Part shown: positions 55,246-64,000 of the stretch, in pieces
How positions within the stretch are numbered: position 1 is the first letter of the stretch
Layout: the number at the start of each line of letters is the position of its first letter
Assembly (NCBI RefSeq): GCF_011305535.1
Contig: NZ_CP049905.1
Coordinates: 1,932,001 to 1,996,000, forward strand
Direction of reading: 5' to 3'
DNA: 64,000 nucleotides
DNA from: Diaphorobacter sp. HDW4B
GTDB lineage: Bacteria; Pseudomonadota; Gammaproteobacteria; Burkholderiales; Burkholderiaceae_C
Position numbers and translations under genes: made by a program
Notes under the pieces: model-generated
Told to the model about the DNA's origin: nothing
The model's database searches: none
Seen by the model: the letters and a program-made list of their open reading frames with translations, nothing else

Positions 55246-55266
55246 GCAATATCAAACGAATATTGC
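55246..55266. repeat. 7-bp inverted repeat in AT-rich gap 55054-55320
   Basis: GCAATAT-CAAACGA-ATATTGC. It lies about 200 bp upstream of the DUF4434 gene and 55 bp downstream of the phosphoesterase gene, in a short AT-rich intergenic stretch. Possible operator; no other feature is visible there. Confidence 0.35.
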
Positions 55267-55320
55267 ACAAAACGATATTAAGTCAATGACCCAAGCCGAG
55301 CCAAAATATAAATCTTTGTG

Positions 55321-56466
55321 TTATTTGGCACGGCGCAGCACCAGCAGATCGATGGATGACGGCACGCCAAGGCGCACCGCAAACCCGGCCCACAAGCCCG
55401 CGCCGCTGCTGACGAACAGCTTCATGCGGTCCACGTCGTAGGCACCGCGCACAAAGCCGTTGTTCACGGGCGCAACCAGCCAGCGGTCCATGCCGAGGAT
55501 GTGGCCGCCATGCGTGTGCCCGGAAATCTGCAGGCCCACGCCCTGCACCGCGTTGTCGCGTGCGAGCTTGGGCTGGTGCGCGAGCAGCAGGTGGAAGTCC
55601 GCGCCCTTGGCCTGTTTGGCGACGGCCTCGATGTCGGGCGGCAGGCCTTCGGGCACGCGCGGATCGGTGTTCTGCTGCGACAGCCGCCCGTAGGCCGGAT
55701 CGCCAATGCCGGAGACCGCCAGCGTGCGGCCCTTGATCTTCACGCGCTGCGTCTGGTTTTCCAGATAGTTGAGGTGGAGCGAACGAAACACCCGCGCCCA
55801 GGCGTCGTAGCCGCTGTAGTACTCGTGGTTTCCGGGCGCAGAAAACACGCCGTATTTCGCCTTCAGTTGCGACAGCGGCGCGATGTTCTTGGCCTGCGTT
55901 GCCACATCGCCATCGATCATGTCGCCCGGCAGCACGACCAGATCGGGATTCGCGGCCAGCGTGCGATTGACGATGCCCTGCACGTAGTGGCTGTCGTTGA
56001 TCGGGCTGGCGTGAATGTCGGCGATCACCGCCACGCGCAGACCGTCGAATTCGGCGGGCAGGTTGGCCAGCGCGATCTCCTGTTCACGCACTTGCGGAAT
56101 CGTGAGCGCCTGCGTCACGCCGAAGCCCGTCGCCAGCAGCGCGGCAATCACGATCAAGCCGGTGAACAGCTTGCGTGAGCGCGGCGTGAACACGCCCAGC
56201 AGGCCGACGATGTCGCGCAGCAAGGCCAGCACAAACGCCAGCATCAGCGAACAGAAGATCCATCCCGCAACCACCTGCAGATGCGCGATGACCGAATAGC
56301 TGAGCGCGGTGTTGCGCATGGCCCAGATCAGCGCGGCAGGCATGGCACCCAGCAAGGCGGTGACGACAAACGCCAGCCAGAACGCCGTGCGGCGCTCGCG
56401 CTGGAGCAGGGGCCACCACAGCCACAGGGCGACGGGCAGCACGATCAGGCTTGCGTAAAAGATCAT
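55321..56466 (-). CDS. Membrane metallophosphoesterase
   Basis: 381 residues. Four to five N-terminal transmembrane helices (about 1-130), then a calcineurin-like phosphoesterase domain with all metal motifs: VAVIADIHAS, LPGDMIDGD, SAPGNHEYY and QISGHTHGGH. Such YaeI/YkuE-like proteins hydrolyse phosphodiesters or lipid-linked phosphates; the UDP-diacylglucosamine hydrolase LpxG belongs to the same broad group. Substrate unknown. Single gene. Confidence 0.9.
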   Translation of the reverse strand: MIFYASLIVLPVALWLWWPLLQRERRTAFWLAFVVTALLGAMPAALIWAMRNTALSYSVIAHLQVVAGWIFCSLMLAFVLALLRDIVGLLGVFTPRSRKLFTGLIVIAALLATGFGVTQALTIPQVREQEIALANLPAEFDGLRVAVIADIHASPINDSHYVQGIVNRTLAANPDLVVLPGDMIDGDVATQAKNIAPLSQLKAKYGVFSAPGNHEYYSGYDAWARVFRSLHLNYLENQTQRVKIKGRTLAVSGIGDPAYGRLSQQNTDPRVPEGLPPDIEAVAKQAKGADFHLLLAHQPKLARDNAVQGVGLQISGHTHGGHILGMDRWLVAPVNNGFVRGAYDVDRMKLFVSSGAGLWAGFAVRLGVPSSIDLLVLRRAK

Positions 56467-56531
56467 TCTTCAGAGCGTTTCTTTGAAAGTCAGGGTCTCC
56501 CGAGTCGATACACTGTGCTCCGGAGTACCCC

Positions 56532-56747
56532 ATGAGCCCCGCAGAACACGAAGCCCCCGACACCAGCCGTTGCCCGCTATGCGGACAAGCCAACGAGTGC
56601 GCGATTGTCGCAGGGCTGCCGCCCGAAAGCTGCTGGTGCATGAATGAGCCCGTCTCGCGCGAGGCTCTCGCCAGGGTTCCATCCGGTCTTCAAGGCAAGT
56701 CCTGCCTTTGCCCGCATTGCGCCAAGCCGCTGGTGGAGGGCGACTGA
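56532..56747 (+). CDS. Cysteine-rich CWC family protein
   Basis: 71 residues with CPLCGQANECA, CWC and CLCPHC, giving paired Cys motifs typical of the small CWC family (named for its Cys-Trp-Cys). Likely a zinc-binding cytoplasmic protein of unknown role. The start ATG lies 65 bp after the divergent phosphoesterase start. Confidence 0.8.
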   Translation: MSPAEHEAPDTSRCPLCGQANECAIVAGLPPESCWCMNEPVSREALARVPSGLQGKSCLCPHCAKPLVEGD

Positions 56748-56894
56748 CGCAGCGCTCCACCACGTGAAAAGTCTGTCCGTGCTGCGCTTGAGAGCCGCTT
56801 CCAGCCTGCAGATATCGCTTGCAGCCGATATGATTCGGCCTCGCCTTTTCGCTTCTGTTTTCACATCTTTTTCCACCTCTGCAAAGGACCCGAA

Positions 56895-57083
56895 ATGCCA
56901 ACGTACCACATCGAAATGATGGAAGGCCGCACCGTCGAGCAAAAGCGCAAGCTGGCCGAAGAGATCACCCGCGTGAGCGTGGAAGTGCTTGGTGGCTCGC
57001 CCGAGTCCGTGGACATCCTGATCACCGACGTGAAGCGCGAGAACTGGGCCACCGGCGGCAAGCTCTGGCTGGATCGTCAGTGA
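56895..57083 (+). CDS. 4-Oxalocrotonate tautomerase-family protein
   Basis: 62 residues. After Met removal the catalytic Pro-1 is exposed (MPTYHIEMMEGRTVEQKRKL); VDILITDVKRENWATGG continues the fold. It matches the DmpI-like short tautomerases that form hexamers. Substrate unknown; no meta-cleavage pathway is nearby. The MFS gene starts 11 bp later, so they may be cotranscribed. Confidence 0.88.
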   Translation: MPTYHIEMMEGRTVEQKRKLAEEITRVSVEVLGGSPESVDILITDVKRENWATGGKLWLDRQ

Positions 57084-57093
57084 AATCCGTGAA

Positions 57094-58584
57094 ATGAAGG
57101 GTTTCCTGCAGGCCACCTTCAGTGGCTCTGCCTCGGCCAGCGCGCTGCGCGAACGCTACGGCGAGCGCTACCGCTGGCTGCTTTTGCTCTCCGTACTGGT
57201 CGGCACGGTCGCCTCGCTCATTCCCTCGACCAGCGTGAACGTGGCCATTCCGGCCATGAGCGCGTATTTCGAGCTCGGTCAGGCCCGGGCGCAATGGATC
57301 ACTTCGGGCTTCATGGTGGCCTCCACCGTGGCCCTGCTCACCACGCCGTGGCTGCTCATGCGCTTCGGCTACCGCGCCACCTATGTGGGCGCGGTTCTGC
57401 TGCTCATGATCGGCGCAATCATCGGCGGCTTCTCCCAACATTTTCCGCTGGTGCTGGCCTCGCGCGTGGCCGAGGGCATTGCCGCCGGCATCATCCAGCC
57501 GATTCCGGCAGTCATCATCCTGCATGCCTTCAAGCCGCATGAACAGGGCCGCGCGGGCGGACTGTTCGGCATGGGCGTGGTGCTGGCTCCGGCGATTGCA
57601 CCTGCACTCGGCGGCGTGCTCACCGACCTGATGGGCTGGCGCAGCACCTTCTTCATGGTCGTGCCGTTCACCTTGCTTTCGCTGTGGCTGGGTTTGAAGC
57701 TGGTGCCGCACTCCTCGCCCGGCGGCGCGCAGGTCGGAGAAAACACCTCCGGCCTCGACTGGATCGGCCTCACGCTCGGCGCGGGCGGAACGCTGGCCCT
57801 GCTCAACGGCATGACGCAGTTGCACAACGACCCCATCACCCCGGCGCTGATGCTGCTGGCGCTGGCCGCGCTGCTGCTGGTCGGCTTTGTGCTCTGGCAG
57901 AAATCGCTGCTGCAGCGCGGGCGCAAGCCGCTCATGGATCTGCGCCTGTTCAACTGCCGCCCGTTCGTGATGGGCTGCATCGTCTCCGCCGTATACGGCA
58001 CGGCGATGTTCGGCTCGACCTATCTGCTGCCGCTGTTCATGCAGATGGGCATTGGCCTGTCGGCAAGCTACGCGGGCAATCTGCTGCTGCCCGCCGGGCT
58101 GGTGCTGGCGCTGACGTTCCCCGTCGTCGGACGCCTTGCCGACCGGCAGCCCACGCACTGGCTGGTGGCCATCGGGCTGGGCCTGCTTGCGCTGTCGTTC
58201 GCGCTGATGATCTTTGTCGGCTCCAGCACCGCGCTGTGGCTGCTGGCCGCCTTCATCATCGTCGGGCGCATCGGGCTCGGGTTCATCCTGCCGAGCCTGA
58301 ATCTCGGGGCCATGCGCCCGCTCGACAAATCGCTGATCGCCCAGGGCTCCAGCACCATCAGCTTCATCCGCATGCTGGGCGGTGCGGCGGGCGTGAGCCT
58401 GTGCGGCATCGTGCTGCAGTGGCGCACCGCCGTGCACACCGCCGACCCCACGCTCAACGCCAAAGCCGCTCAGCTCATCGCCTTTCACGAGTGCTTTGCG
58501 CTGCTCACCGCACTGTGCCTGATCGCGCTGGTGGCCGCCACGCAATTGCGCTCGCCCCACCCACCCGCAGCCAAGGCCGAATGA
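57094..58584 (+). CDS. MFS exporter, DHA2 (EmrB/QacA) family
   Basis: 496 residues with 14 predicted transmembrane helices, the DHA2 count. Family marks: LIPSTSVNVAIPAM in helix 1, QWITSGFMVASTVALL in helix 2, GAIIGGFSQ and LVLASRVAEGIAAGIIQP. Proton-driven efflux of drugs or metabolites across the inner membrane. No membrane-fusion (EmrA) partner adjoins it. The ribosome site of the chosen ATG is weak. Confidence 0.9.
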   Translation: MKGFLQATFSGSASASALRERYGERYRWLLLLSVLVGTVASLIPSTSVNVAIPAMSAYFELGQARAQWITSGFMVASTVALLTTPWLLMRFGYRATYVGAVLLLMIGAIIGGFSQHFPLVLASRVAEGIAAGIIQPIPAVIILHAFKPHEQGRAGGLFGMGVVLAPAIAPALGGVLTDLMGWRSTFFMVVPFTLLSLWLGLKLVPHSSPGGAQVGENTSGLDWIGLTLGAGGTLALLNGMTQLHNDPITPALMLLALAALLLVGFVLWQKSLLQRGRKPLMDLRLFNCRPFVMGCIVSAVYGTAMFGSTYLLPLFMQMGIGLSASYAGNLLLPAGLVLALTFPVVGRLADRQPTHWLVAIGLGLLALSFALMIFVGSSTALWLLAAFIIVGRIGLGFILPSLNLGAMRPLDKSLIAQGSSTISFIRMLGGAAGVSLCGIVLQWRTAVHTADPTLNAKAAQLIAFHECFALLTALCLIALVAATQLRSPHPPAAKAE

Positions 58585-58676
58585 GGCGCCACTTTTTGGT
58601 CTAATCTATAGTGGTTGCCAACCGGCCAGACCTTGGTGTGTCTGGCCGACGAACGAACTGCGAAAGCCCTCAACGC

Positions 58677-59438
58677 ATGTGCCAGCTTTTAGGAATGAAC
58701 TGCAATACCCCGACTGACGTGCGCTTCAGTTTCTCGGGGTTCACCCAGCGCGCGGGCAATACCGGCGATCACACCGACGGCTGGGGCATCGCGTTCTTCG
58801 AGGACAAGGGCCTGCGCCATTTCGTCGACCACGAACGCGCCGTCGACTCGCCCGTGGCCAAGCTGATCCGCGAGTACCCGATCCGCAGCAAGAACGTCAT
58901 CGCCCACATCCGCAAGGCCACGCAGGGCGTCGTCAGTCTGGAGAACTGCCACCCGTTCGTGCGCGAGCTCTGGGGCCGCTACTGGGTATTTGCACACAAC
59001 GGCGACCTGAAGAACTTCAGCCCCAAGCTGCACAGCCACTTCCAGCCCGTGGGCAGCACCGACAGCGAACAGGCCTTCTGCTGGATCATGCAGGAGCTCT
59101 CCAAATCGCACGCCAGCATGCCCAGCATCGAGGAACTCACGCTCACCCTGCGCGAACTCGCCCCCGGCATCGCCAAGCACGGCACGTTCAACTTTCTGCT
59201 CTCCAACGGCAAGGCGCTGTGGGCGCACGCGTCCACGCATCTGTACTACCTGGAGCGCCGCCACCCGTTCGCGCAGGCGCAGTTGTGCGATGAAGACCTG
59301 AAGGTGAACTTCGCCTCCGAAACCACGCCCGACGACAAGGTCGCCATCGTCGTGACCGCCCCACTCACCACCAACGAGGCCTGGATCCCGTTCCAAAGCG
59401 GCGAGCTGCGCGTGTTCGTGAACGGCGAAGCCTGCTGA
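58677..59438 (+). CDS. Class II glutamine amidotransferase (YafJ-like)
   Basis: 253 residues. Starting at MCQLLGMNC exposes Cys-2 as the N-terminal nucleophile, so I reject the 22-codon longer frame. Other family motifs: HTDGWGIAFF, HIRKATQG, CHPFVRELWGRYWVFAHNGDL. It hydrolyses glutamine or a related amide; the natural substrate of YafJ-type proteins is not established. It ends one base from the convergent end of the DUF11 gene. Confidence 0.9.
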   Translation: MCQLLGMNCNTPTDVRFSFSGFTQRAGNTGDHTDGWGIAFFEDKGLRHFVDHERAVDSPVAKLIREYPIRSKNVIAHIRKATQGVVSLENCHPFVRELWGRYWVFAHNGDLKNFSPKLHSHFQPVGSTDSEQAFCWIMQELSKSHASMPSIEELTLTLRELAPGIAKHGTFNFLLSNGKALWAHASTHLYYLERRHPFAQAQLCDEDLKVNFASETTPDDKVAIVVTAPLTTNEAWIPFQSGELRVFVNGEAC

Positions 59439-59439
59439 C

Positions 59440-62400
59440 TCAACGCTCCCGGCCCACCAGACCGCTGCGCCATGCAGCCACGATCAGTGCCAGACCCAGC
59501 AAGACCAGCATGGTGCGCGAGTCCACCGGCACCGGCACCGGCGTGACGGCGGTGGACGGCACAGCCGTCACAGTGTCCTGGTCCTGACTGAAGCAGTCCC
59601 CGATCGCCACGCAGTTGGCCCCGCCATGCAGGTTGGCGGTGTTCGTGATGGTCGCCTTCGCCGCCGCCGTGACGGTCGCCGTCACCGCATAGACGACGCT
59701 CTCCCCCGCGCCCAATTGGATTCCCGAACAGCCGCTGGCATTGCAGGCTCCGGCAGCGCTGTTCGCCCCCACCGTGCGAGGCTCGATGGCAGTGACGGTC
59801 ATGCCACTCGCCACATCGCTCCACTGCAGATTGCTCACATCGGTGCCGCCCGTGTTGGACAAGGTCACCAGATAGACCGTCTCACTGCCGGTCTGCACCT
59901 GATCGACTCCGTTGGTCTTGGTGACCGACAGCGCAGCAGGCGTGTTGACCTGTGTGATCGCAAAAGTGCAGGCACTGGCTGGCGCGCACGAGGCTCCGGG
60001 TGTGGGAGGGGTCGTGCCGCCGCTCGGATCGACCGAGGCATAGTTGGTGATGCTGCCCGCCGCTGCCGGAGCCGTCGTCTGCAGCGTGAATGTGGCCGCA
60101 GCGTTCTGGGCCAGCGTGCTGCTCAGGGTCACCGTGCAGACCAGCGATGGGGCCACGCCCGTGCAGCTCACCGCCGAGACTCCTGTGCCCGCTGTCGCTC
60201 CGACGTAAGCCACGCCCGGCGGAAGCTCTTCACGCACCGTCACGACCTGCCCTGCCGCTGCCGAGGTCTGGCCGCTGTTGCCGAGGGTGAAGCTGTAGGT
60301 CAGGCTCGTCCCGGTGATGACGGTTTCCGGTGCTGCCTTGACCACCGTGAAGTGGGTTGGTGTGAGCAGCACATCCGTGTCGGTGGCTGTGCAGGGGGAC
60401 ATGGTGGAGCAGTTGGCTCCCGTCACGCTCGCCACGTTGTTCACGCTGGTCACAGTCGGGCTCACCATTGCGGTGACCTGTGCCGTCACCGTGTAGCTCA
60501 CGCTGCCATTCACTCCCGCGCTGGCGGCGGGAACGGTGATGCCCAAGCAACCCAATGGCGACGTCACGCTGCAGGTGCCTGTCACAGCGCCAGTGCCGGT
60601 CGTGCTACTCGAAGTGATCGACTGGATGGTCATGCCGGTGGGCACATCCGTCCACTCCACGCCAGCGGCAGGTGTGTCGCCGCCGTTCGTGATGGTCACC
60701 GTGTAGGTGGTGCTTGCGCCTTCAGTGAGTTGGGTCACGCCATTGGTCTTGGTGACCGAAAGCGCTGCAGGCGTGTTGACCTGTGTGGTCGCGGAAGTGC
60801 AGGCACTGGCTGGCGCGCACGAGGCTCCGGGTGTGGGAGGGGTCGTGCCGCCGCTCGGATCGACCGAGGCATAGTTGGTGATGCTACCCGCCGCTGCCGG
60901 AGCTGTCGTCTGCAGCGTGAATGTGGCCGCAGCGTTCTGGGCCAGCGTGCTGCTCAGGGTCACCGTGCAGACCAGCGATGGGGCCACGCCCGTGCAGCTC
61001 ACCGCCGAGACTCCTGTGCCCGCTGTCGCTCCGACGTAAGCCACGCCCGGCGGAAGCTCTTCACGCACCGTCACGACCTGCCCTGCCGCTGCCGAAGTCT
61101 GGCCGCTGTTGCCGAGGGTGAAGCTGTAGGGCAAGCTTGCTCCGGTGATGACGGTTTCCGGTGCTGTCTTGACCACCGTGAAGTGGGTTGGCGTGAGCAG
61201 CACATCCGTGTCTGTGGCTGTGCAGGGGGATGCCGTGGTGCAGTTTGCTCCCGTCACGCTCGCCACGTTGTTCACGCTGATCACCATCGGGCTCACCAAG
61301 GCAGTGACCTGCGCCACCACCGAATAGCTCACGCTGCCATTCACTCCTCCGCTGGCGGCGGGAACGGTGATGCCGGTGCAACCCAGCGTCGGGGTCAGGC
61401 CGCAGGTGCCAGTGACAGCGCCAGTTCCAGTGGAGCCATTGGGTGTGATCGACAGAATCGTCATGCCGGTGGGCACATCCGTCCACTCCACGCCAGTGGC
61501 AGGTGTGTCGCCGCCGTTCGTGACGGTCACGGTGTAGGTGGTACTTGCGCCTTCAGTGAGTTGGGTCACGCCATTGGTCTTGGTGACCGAGAGCGCAGCA
61601 GGCGTGTTGACCTGTGTAGGTGCAAAGGTGCAGGCGCTGGCTGGCGCGCACAAGGTTCCGGGTGTAGGCGGAGTCGTGCCACCGCTCGGATCGACCGAGG
61701 CGTAGTTGGTGATGCTGCCTGCCGTTGCCGGAGCCGTCGTCTGCAACGTGAAGTTGGCCGTTGCGTTCTGGGCCAGCGTGCTGCTCAAGGTGACAGAGCA
61801 GACCAGCGATGGGGCAGCGCCCGTGCAACTCACCGAAGTCACGCCCGCTCCCGCTGTCGCTCCGACATAGGTCACGCCGTCAGGAAGCGCTTCACTTACC
61901 GTCACGACCTGCCCTGCCGCTGCCGAGGTCTGGCCACTGTTGCCGAGGGAGAAGCTGTAGTTCAGGTTCGCCCCGGTGATGACGGTTCCCGGTGCTGTCT
62001 TGACCACTGTGAAGTGGGTCGGTGTGAGCAGCACGTCCGTGTCAGTGGCTGTGCACGGGGACGACGCGGTGCAGTTGGCACCCGTCACGCTCGCCACGTT
62101 GTTCACGCTGGTCACGGTCGGGCTCACCAATGCGATGACCTGTGCCGTCACCGTGTAGCTCACGCTGCCGTTCACTCCCGCGCTGGCGGCGGGAACGGTG
62201 ATGCCTGTGCAACCCAGCGTCGGGGTCAGGCCGCAGGTACCAGTGACAGCGCCAGTGCCGGTCGTGCTACTCGGAGTGATGGACTGGATCGTCATGCCCG
62301 TGGGCACATCCATCCACGCTACGCCAGCGGCAGCCAGATCACCGCTGTTGGCGATGGTCACGGTGTACGTGGTGCCAGCCCCCTCGGTGAGTTGGGTCAC

Positions 62401-64000
62401 GCCGTTGGTCTTGGTGACGCTCAGCGTGGCTGGCTTGAGGATGTCGTCGGTGTCCATCGCGGTGCATTGGTTGGTGCCCGTGCAGGAGGTGCTGCTCGGG
62501 AATGCGGCTGTGTTTTTTGCATTGCCAGCACCGGTGGCACCATTGACCGTGGCCAGGACGGAGTAGGTGATGGACTCGCCCGGGGCCAGCGTGATGTTGG
62601 AGCAACCCGAGGCGACGCACAGCCCTTCGTTGCTGTTGGGGCCGACGGCGGTGTCGGTGATCTGGCTCACGCTCACGCCGGTGGGCGTGTCAGTCCACTG
62701 CACGCCTGTGGCGGCGGTTTCGCCCGTGTTCGACAGCGTCACCGTGTAGGTGGTGGTGCTGCCGAAGACCACCTGATTCACGCCGTTGGTCTTGGTGATG
62801 TTCAGGTTGGCGGGCTTGAGGATGGTGTCGGTGTCACGGCTGCAATCGGCAGCCGGGAGGGTTGCGCAGGTGGCATTGCCGATTTTGGCCGTGTTGAAGA
62901 CCGCCCCACCTGGCGTGACCCCGCTGCCGACCGCGGCCACCACGGAATAGGTGATGGACTGCTGCGAGGGCAGCGTGATGCCGGAGCATGTCGCCAGGGT
63001 CGTCGTGACGGTACACGTCCCCACATTGGCACCCGCACTGGGAGCGGCCCCGGGAATGACGTTCACCAGTGTCAGTCCGGCAGACGGGGTGTCTGTCCAG
63101 GTCAGATTGGAAGAAGTGCTGGAACCCGTGTTGGTCAGCGTCACCAGATAGGTGGTCTGCGTTCCGGCGGACAGCTTGTCCACATTGTTGGTCTTGGTGA
63201 TGCTCAGGGCACCGTTCACCACGATGGGATCGTTGTCCACAGAGGTGCACGACAAGACCGGAGCCCCATTGGTGCAGTTGGCGCCATGCACCGTGGCCGT
63301 GTTGGTGGCCGTTGCACCGACGGTCTGGCTGACGGTGGCCGTCACGGTGTAGGTAAGGGATGCCCCAGGCGCAAGCGTGATGCCCGAGCACACCATGCCC
63401 GTGCAAGTGCCTGCCGCGCTGCCGCTGCCCACGCTGCTTGGCGGGGCAATGCCCAGCACCGTCAGATTGCTGGCGCTGTCGGTCCATTGCACCCCGGTCG
63501 CGGGCAGGCCACCACTGTTGCTCAGCGTCACGTTGTACGTCGTGGGGCTGCCTGCCACGAGCGTGTTGACGTTGTTGGTCTTCACCACGCTCACGCTGGC
63601 AGGCGTGGTGACTGCCAGACGGTTGTAGGCAACGAAGGCGATGTCCGACGAGCCACTGAGCTTTTGAACGAATCCAGTGATGCGCCCCATGTTGCTGGCG
63701 TCGATTCCGAAATCCCGGAAGTGATAGGCCAGCATGCGCAGGTCGCGATCACTGGCGGCAATGTTCGATGCCGTGTGGTTGGGATTCCAGAATTGCCAAC
63801 TCTGGCGCCCCACGACGTTGACAGAATTGAAGTTGATGCTCAACTCAATGCCGACCGTGACCCCTGCGCTGTCGACGAAAGAAAACTTGTCCACAGCGGT
63901 CGCGGGATCTCCCACCTGTGTCACGAGCACGTCGGGAATCAAGTCCGTCGTGGCGTCCGCATTGCTCACCGTCGCGTCGAACTTCAGAGGCGTCACCGGA
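59440..64000 (-). CDS. Giant DUF11-repeat surface protein, N-terminus outside window
   Basis: More than 1518 residues; the frame is open to the right edge. About 130 residues of a beta-rich N-terminal region are followed by ten DUF11-type modules, each opening like KTNGVTQLTEGASTTYTVT. Six of these form three near-identical two-module units. The C-terminus is VPVPVDSRTMLVLLGLALIV followed by AAWRSGLVGRER, a short motif, one hydrophobic helix and a basic end, typical of IPTL/PEP-CTERM-like sorting tails. Probably a secreted, surface-held filamentous adhesin-like protein. It converges on the amidotransferase gene with a one-base gap. Confidence 0.85.
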   Translation of the reverse strand, partial: PVTPLKFDATVSNADATTDLIPDVLVTQVGDPATAVDKFSFVDSAGVTVGIELSINFNSVNVVGRQSWQFWNPNHTASNIAASDRDLRMLAYHFRDFGIDASNMGRITGFVQKLSGSSDIAFVAYNRLAVTTPASVSVVKTNNVNTLVAGSPTTYNVTLSNSGGLPATGVQWTDSASNLTVLGIAPPSSVGSGSAAGTCTGMVCSGITLAPGASLTYTVTATVSQTVGATATNTATVHGANCTNGAPVLSCTSVDNDPIVVNGALSITKTNNVDKLSAGTQTTYLVTLTNTGSSTSSNLTWTDTPSAGLTLVNVIPGAAPSAGANVGTCTVTTTLATCSGITLPSQQSITYSVVAAVGSGVTPGGAVFNTAKIGNATCATLPAADCSRDTDTILKPANLNITKTNGVNQVVFGSTTTYTVTLSNTGETAATGVQWTDTPTGVSVSQITDTAVGPNSNEGLCVASGCSNITLAPGESITYSVLATVNGATGAGNAKNTAAFPSSTSCTGTNQCTAMDTDDILKPATLSVTKTNGVTQLTEGAGTTYTVTIANSGDLAAAGVAWMDVPTGMTIQSITPSSTTGTGAVTGTCGLTPTLGCTGITVPAASAGVNGSVSYTVTAQVIALVSPTVTSVNNVASVTGANCTASSPCTATDTDVLLTPTHFTVVKTAPGTVITGANLNYSFSLGNSGQTSAAAGQVVTVSEALPDGVTYVGATAGAGVTSVSCTGAAPSLVCSVTLSSTLAQNATANFTLQTTAPATAGSITNYASVDPSGGTTPPTPGTLCAPASACTFAPTQVNTPAALSVTKTNGVTQLTEGASTTYTVTVTNGGDTPATGVEWTDVPTGMTILSITPNGSTGTGAVTGTCGLTPTLGCTGITVPAASGGVNGSVSYSVVAQVTALVSPMVISVNNVASVTGANCTTASPCTATDTDVLLTPTHFTVVKTAPETVITGASLPYSFTLGNSGQTSAAAGQVVTVREELPPGVAYVGATAGTGVSAVSCTGVAPSLVCTVTLSSTLAQNAAATFTLQTTAPAAAGSITNYASVDPSGGTTPPTPGASCAPASACTSATTQVNTPAALSVTKTNGVTQLTEGASTTYTVTITNGGDTPAAGVEWTDVPTGMTIQSITSSSTTGTGAVTGTCSVTSPLGCLGITVPAASAGVNGSVSYTVTAQVTAMVSPTVTSVNNVASVTGANCSTMSPCTATDTDVLLTPTHFTVVKAAPETVITGTSLTYSFTLGNSGQTSAAAGQVVTVREELPPGVAYVGATAGTGVSAVSCTGVAPSLVCTVTLSSTLAQNAAATFTLQTTAPAAAGSITNYASVDPSGGTTPPTPGASCAPASACTFAITQVNTPAALSVTKTNGVDQVQTGSETVYLVTLSNTGGTDVSNLQWSDVASGMTVTAIEPRTVGANSAAGACNASGCSGIQLGAGESVVYAVTATVTAAAKATITNTANLHGGANCVAIGDCFSQDQDTVTAVPSTAVTPVPVPVDSRTMLVLLGLALIVAAWRSGLVGRER
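59941..62433. repeat. Three tandem 831-bp repeats inside the DUF11 gene
   Basis: Identical landmarks recur exactly 831 bp apart. GCGTGTTGACCTGTG-type text lies at about 59941, 60772 and 61603, and the MMTVSGA-type shadow starts lie at 60314, 61145 and 61976. Units 1 and 2 are almost identical over long stretches; unit 3 is more diverged. 831 is a multiple of three (277 codons), so copy-number change keeps the frame. Confidence 0.9.

Noticed and set aside
57022-58560. 512-codon minus-strand frame
   Set aside because: Antisense to a clear 14-helix MFS transporter; low-complexity Gln/Arg/His composition.
59941-62433. Evenly spaced repeats as a CRISPR-like array
   Set aside because: The 831-bp period keeps the reading frame and encodes DUF11 module pairs; no short repeats with unique spacers.
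1-64000. tRNA, rRNA, CRISPR array or replication origin
   Set aside because: No cloverleaf-like T-arm/anticodon arrangement, rRNA segment, spacer array or DnaA-box cluster was recognised by eye.

Overview
The window looks like a chromosomal segment of a GC-rich betaproteobacterium of the Burkholderiales, most likely a Comamonadaceae relative. The basis is gene content (paired Bug-family solute-binding proteins, lptAB-rpoN, argS-SPOR-dsbA, PsiF-repeat protein, DUF2214, class II glutamine amidotransferase), GC-rich codon use and Comamonadaceae-style intergenic repeats. The species call is inference; no rRNA or tRNA gene is visible.

Layout. 1-11.6 kb: the end of a kinase-like gene, then an acyl-CoA catabolic island (two Bug solute-binding proteins, acyl-CoA dehydrogenase, acyl-CoA synthetase, thiolase, SDR, enoyl-CoA hydratase, a CaiB/BaiF racemase-like protein and an IclR regulator). 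Inside it an IS5/IS427-type insertion sequence splits a 128-codon gene; the exact TA duplication lets the original gene be rebuilt. 11.6-18.4 kb: a tiny complete transcription unit (promoter, 25-codon ORF, terminator), a divergent MurA homologue, a Gdx/SugE guanidinium exporter behind a guanidine-II (mini-ykkC) riboswitch, a hydrolase, a PIN protein coupled to an RlmL-type methyltransferase, a CsaA-like protein and an LpxO-like hydroxylase. 18.4-36.3 kb: a large M36 metalloprotease, a thioesterase, rpoN-lptB-lptA (no lptC), dsbA, a SPOR protein, argS, small envelope proteins, a LysR regulator, a soluble histidine kinase with its response regulator, a possible structured RNA, and a Roadblock/LC7 protein. 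36.8-39.1 kb: malate synthase G.

39.8-53.9 kb is the most interesting region: ten tightly packed, mostly overlapping plus-strand genes. They encode a BcsB-like periplasmic protein, an NfrB-like membrane glycosyltransferase with a C-terminal MshEN-like (potential c-di-GMP) domain, an NfrA-like TPR/beta-barrel exporter, two AlgJ-like SGNH proteins, an AlgI-like MBOAT acyltransferase, a DltC-like carrier, a DltA-like adenylating enzyme, an AlgF-like protein and an acyl-CoA-dehydrogenase-like flavoprotein. I read it as an NfrAB-type exopolysaccharide system fused to a hybrid Alg/Dlt machine that would decorate the polymer with an amino-acid-derived acyl group loaded on a carrier protein. The DltA-like protein keeps the amino-binding Asp but has Gly where D-Ala-specific DltA has Cys, so the amino acid may not be D-alanine. 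A convergent DUF4434 lipoprotein may act on the glycan.

55.3-64 kb: a metallophosphoesterase, a CWC-type zinc-ribbon-like protein, a tautomerase, an MFS exporter, a glutamine amidotransferase, and the C-terminal part of a giant DUF11-repeat surface protein with three 831-bp tandem repeats and a C-terminal sorting-like tail similar in layout to that of the M36 protease.
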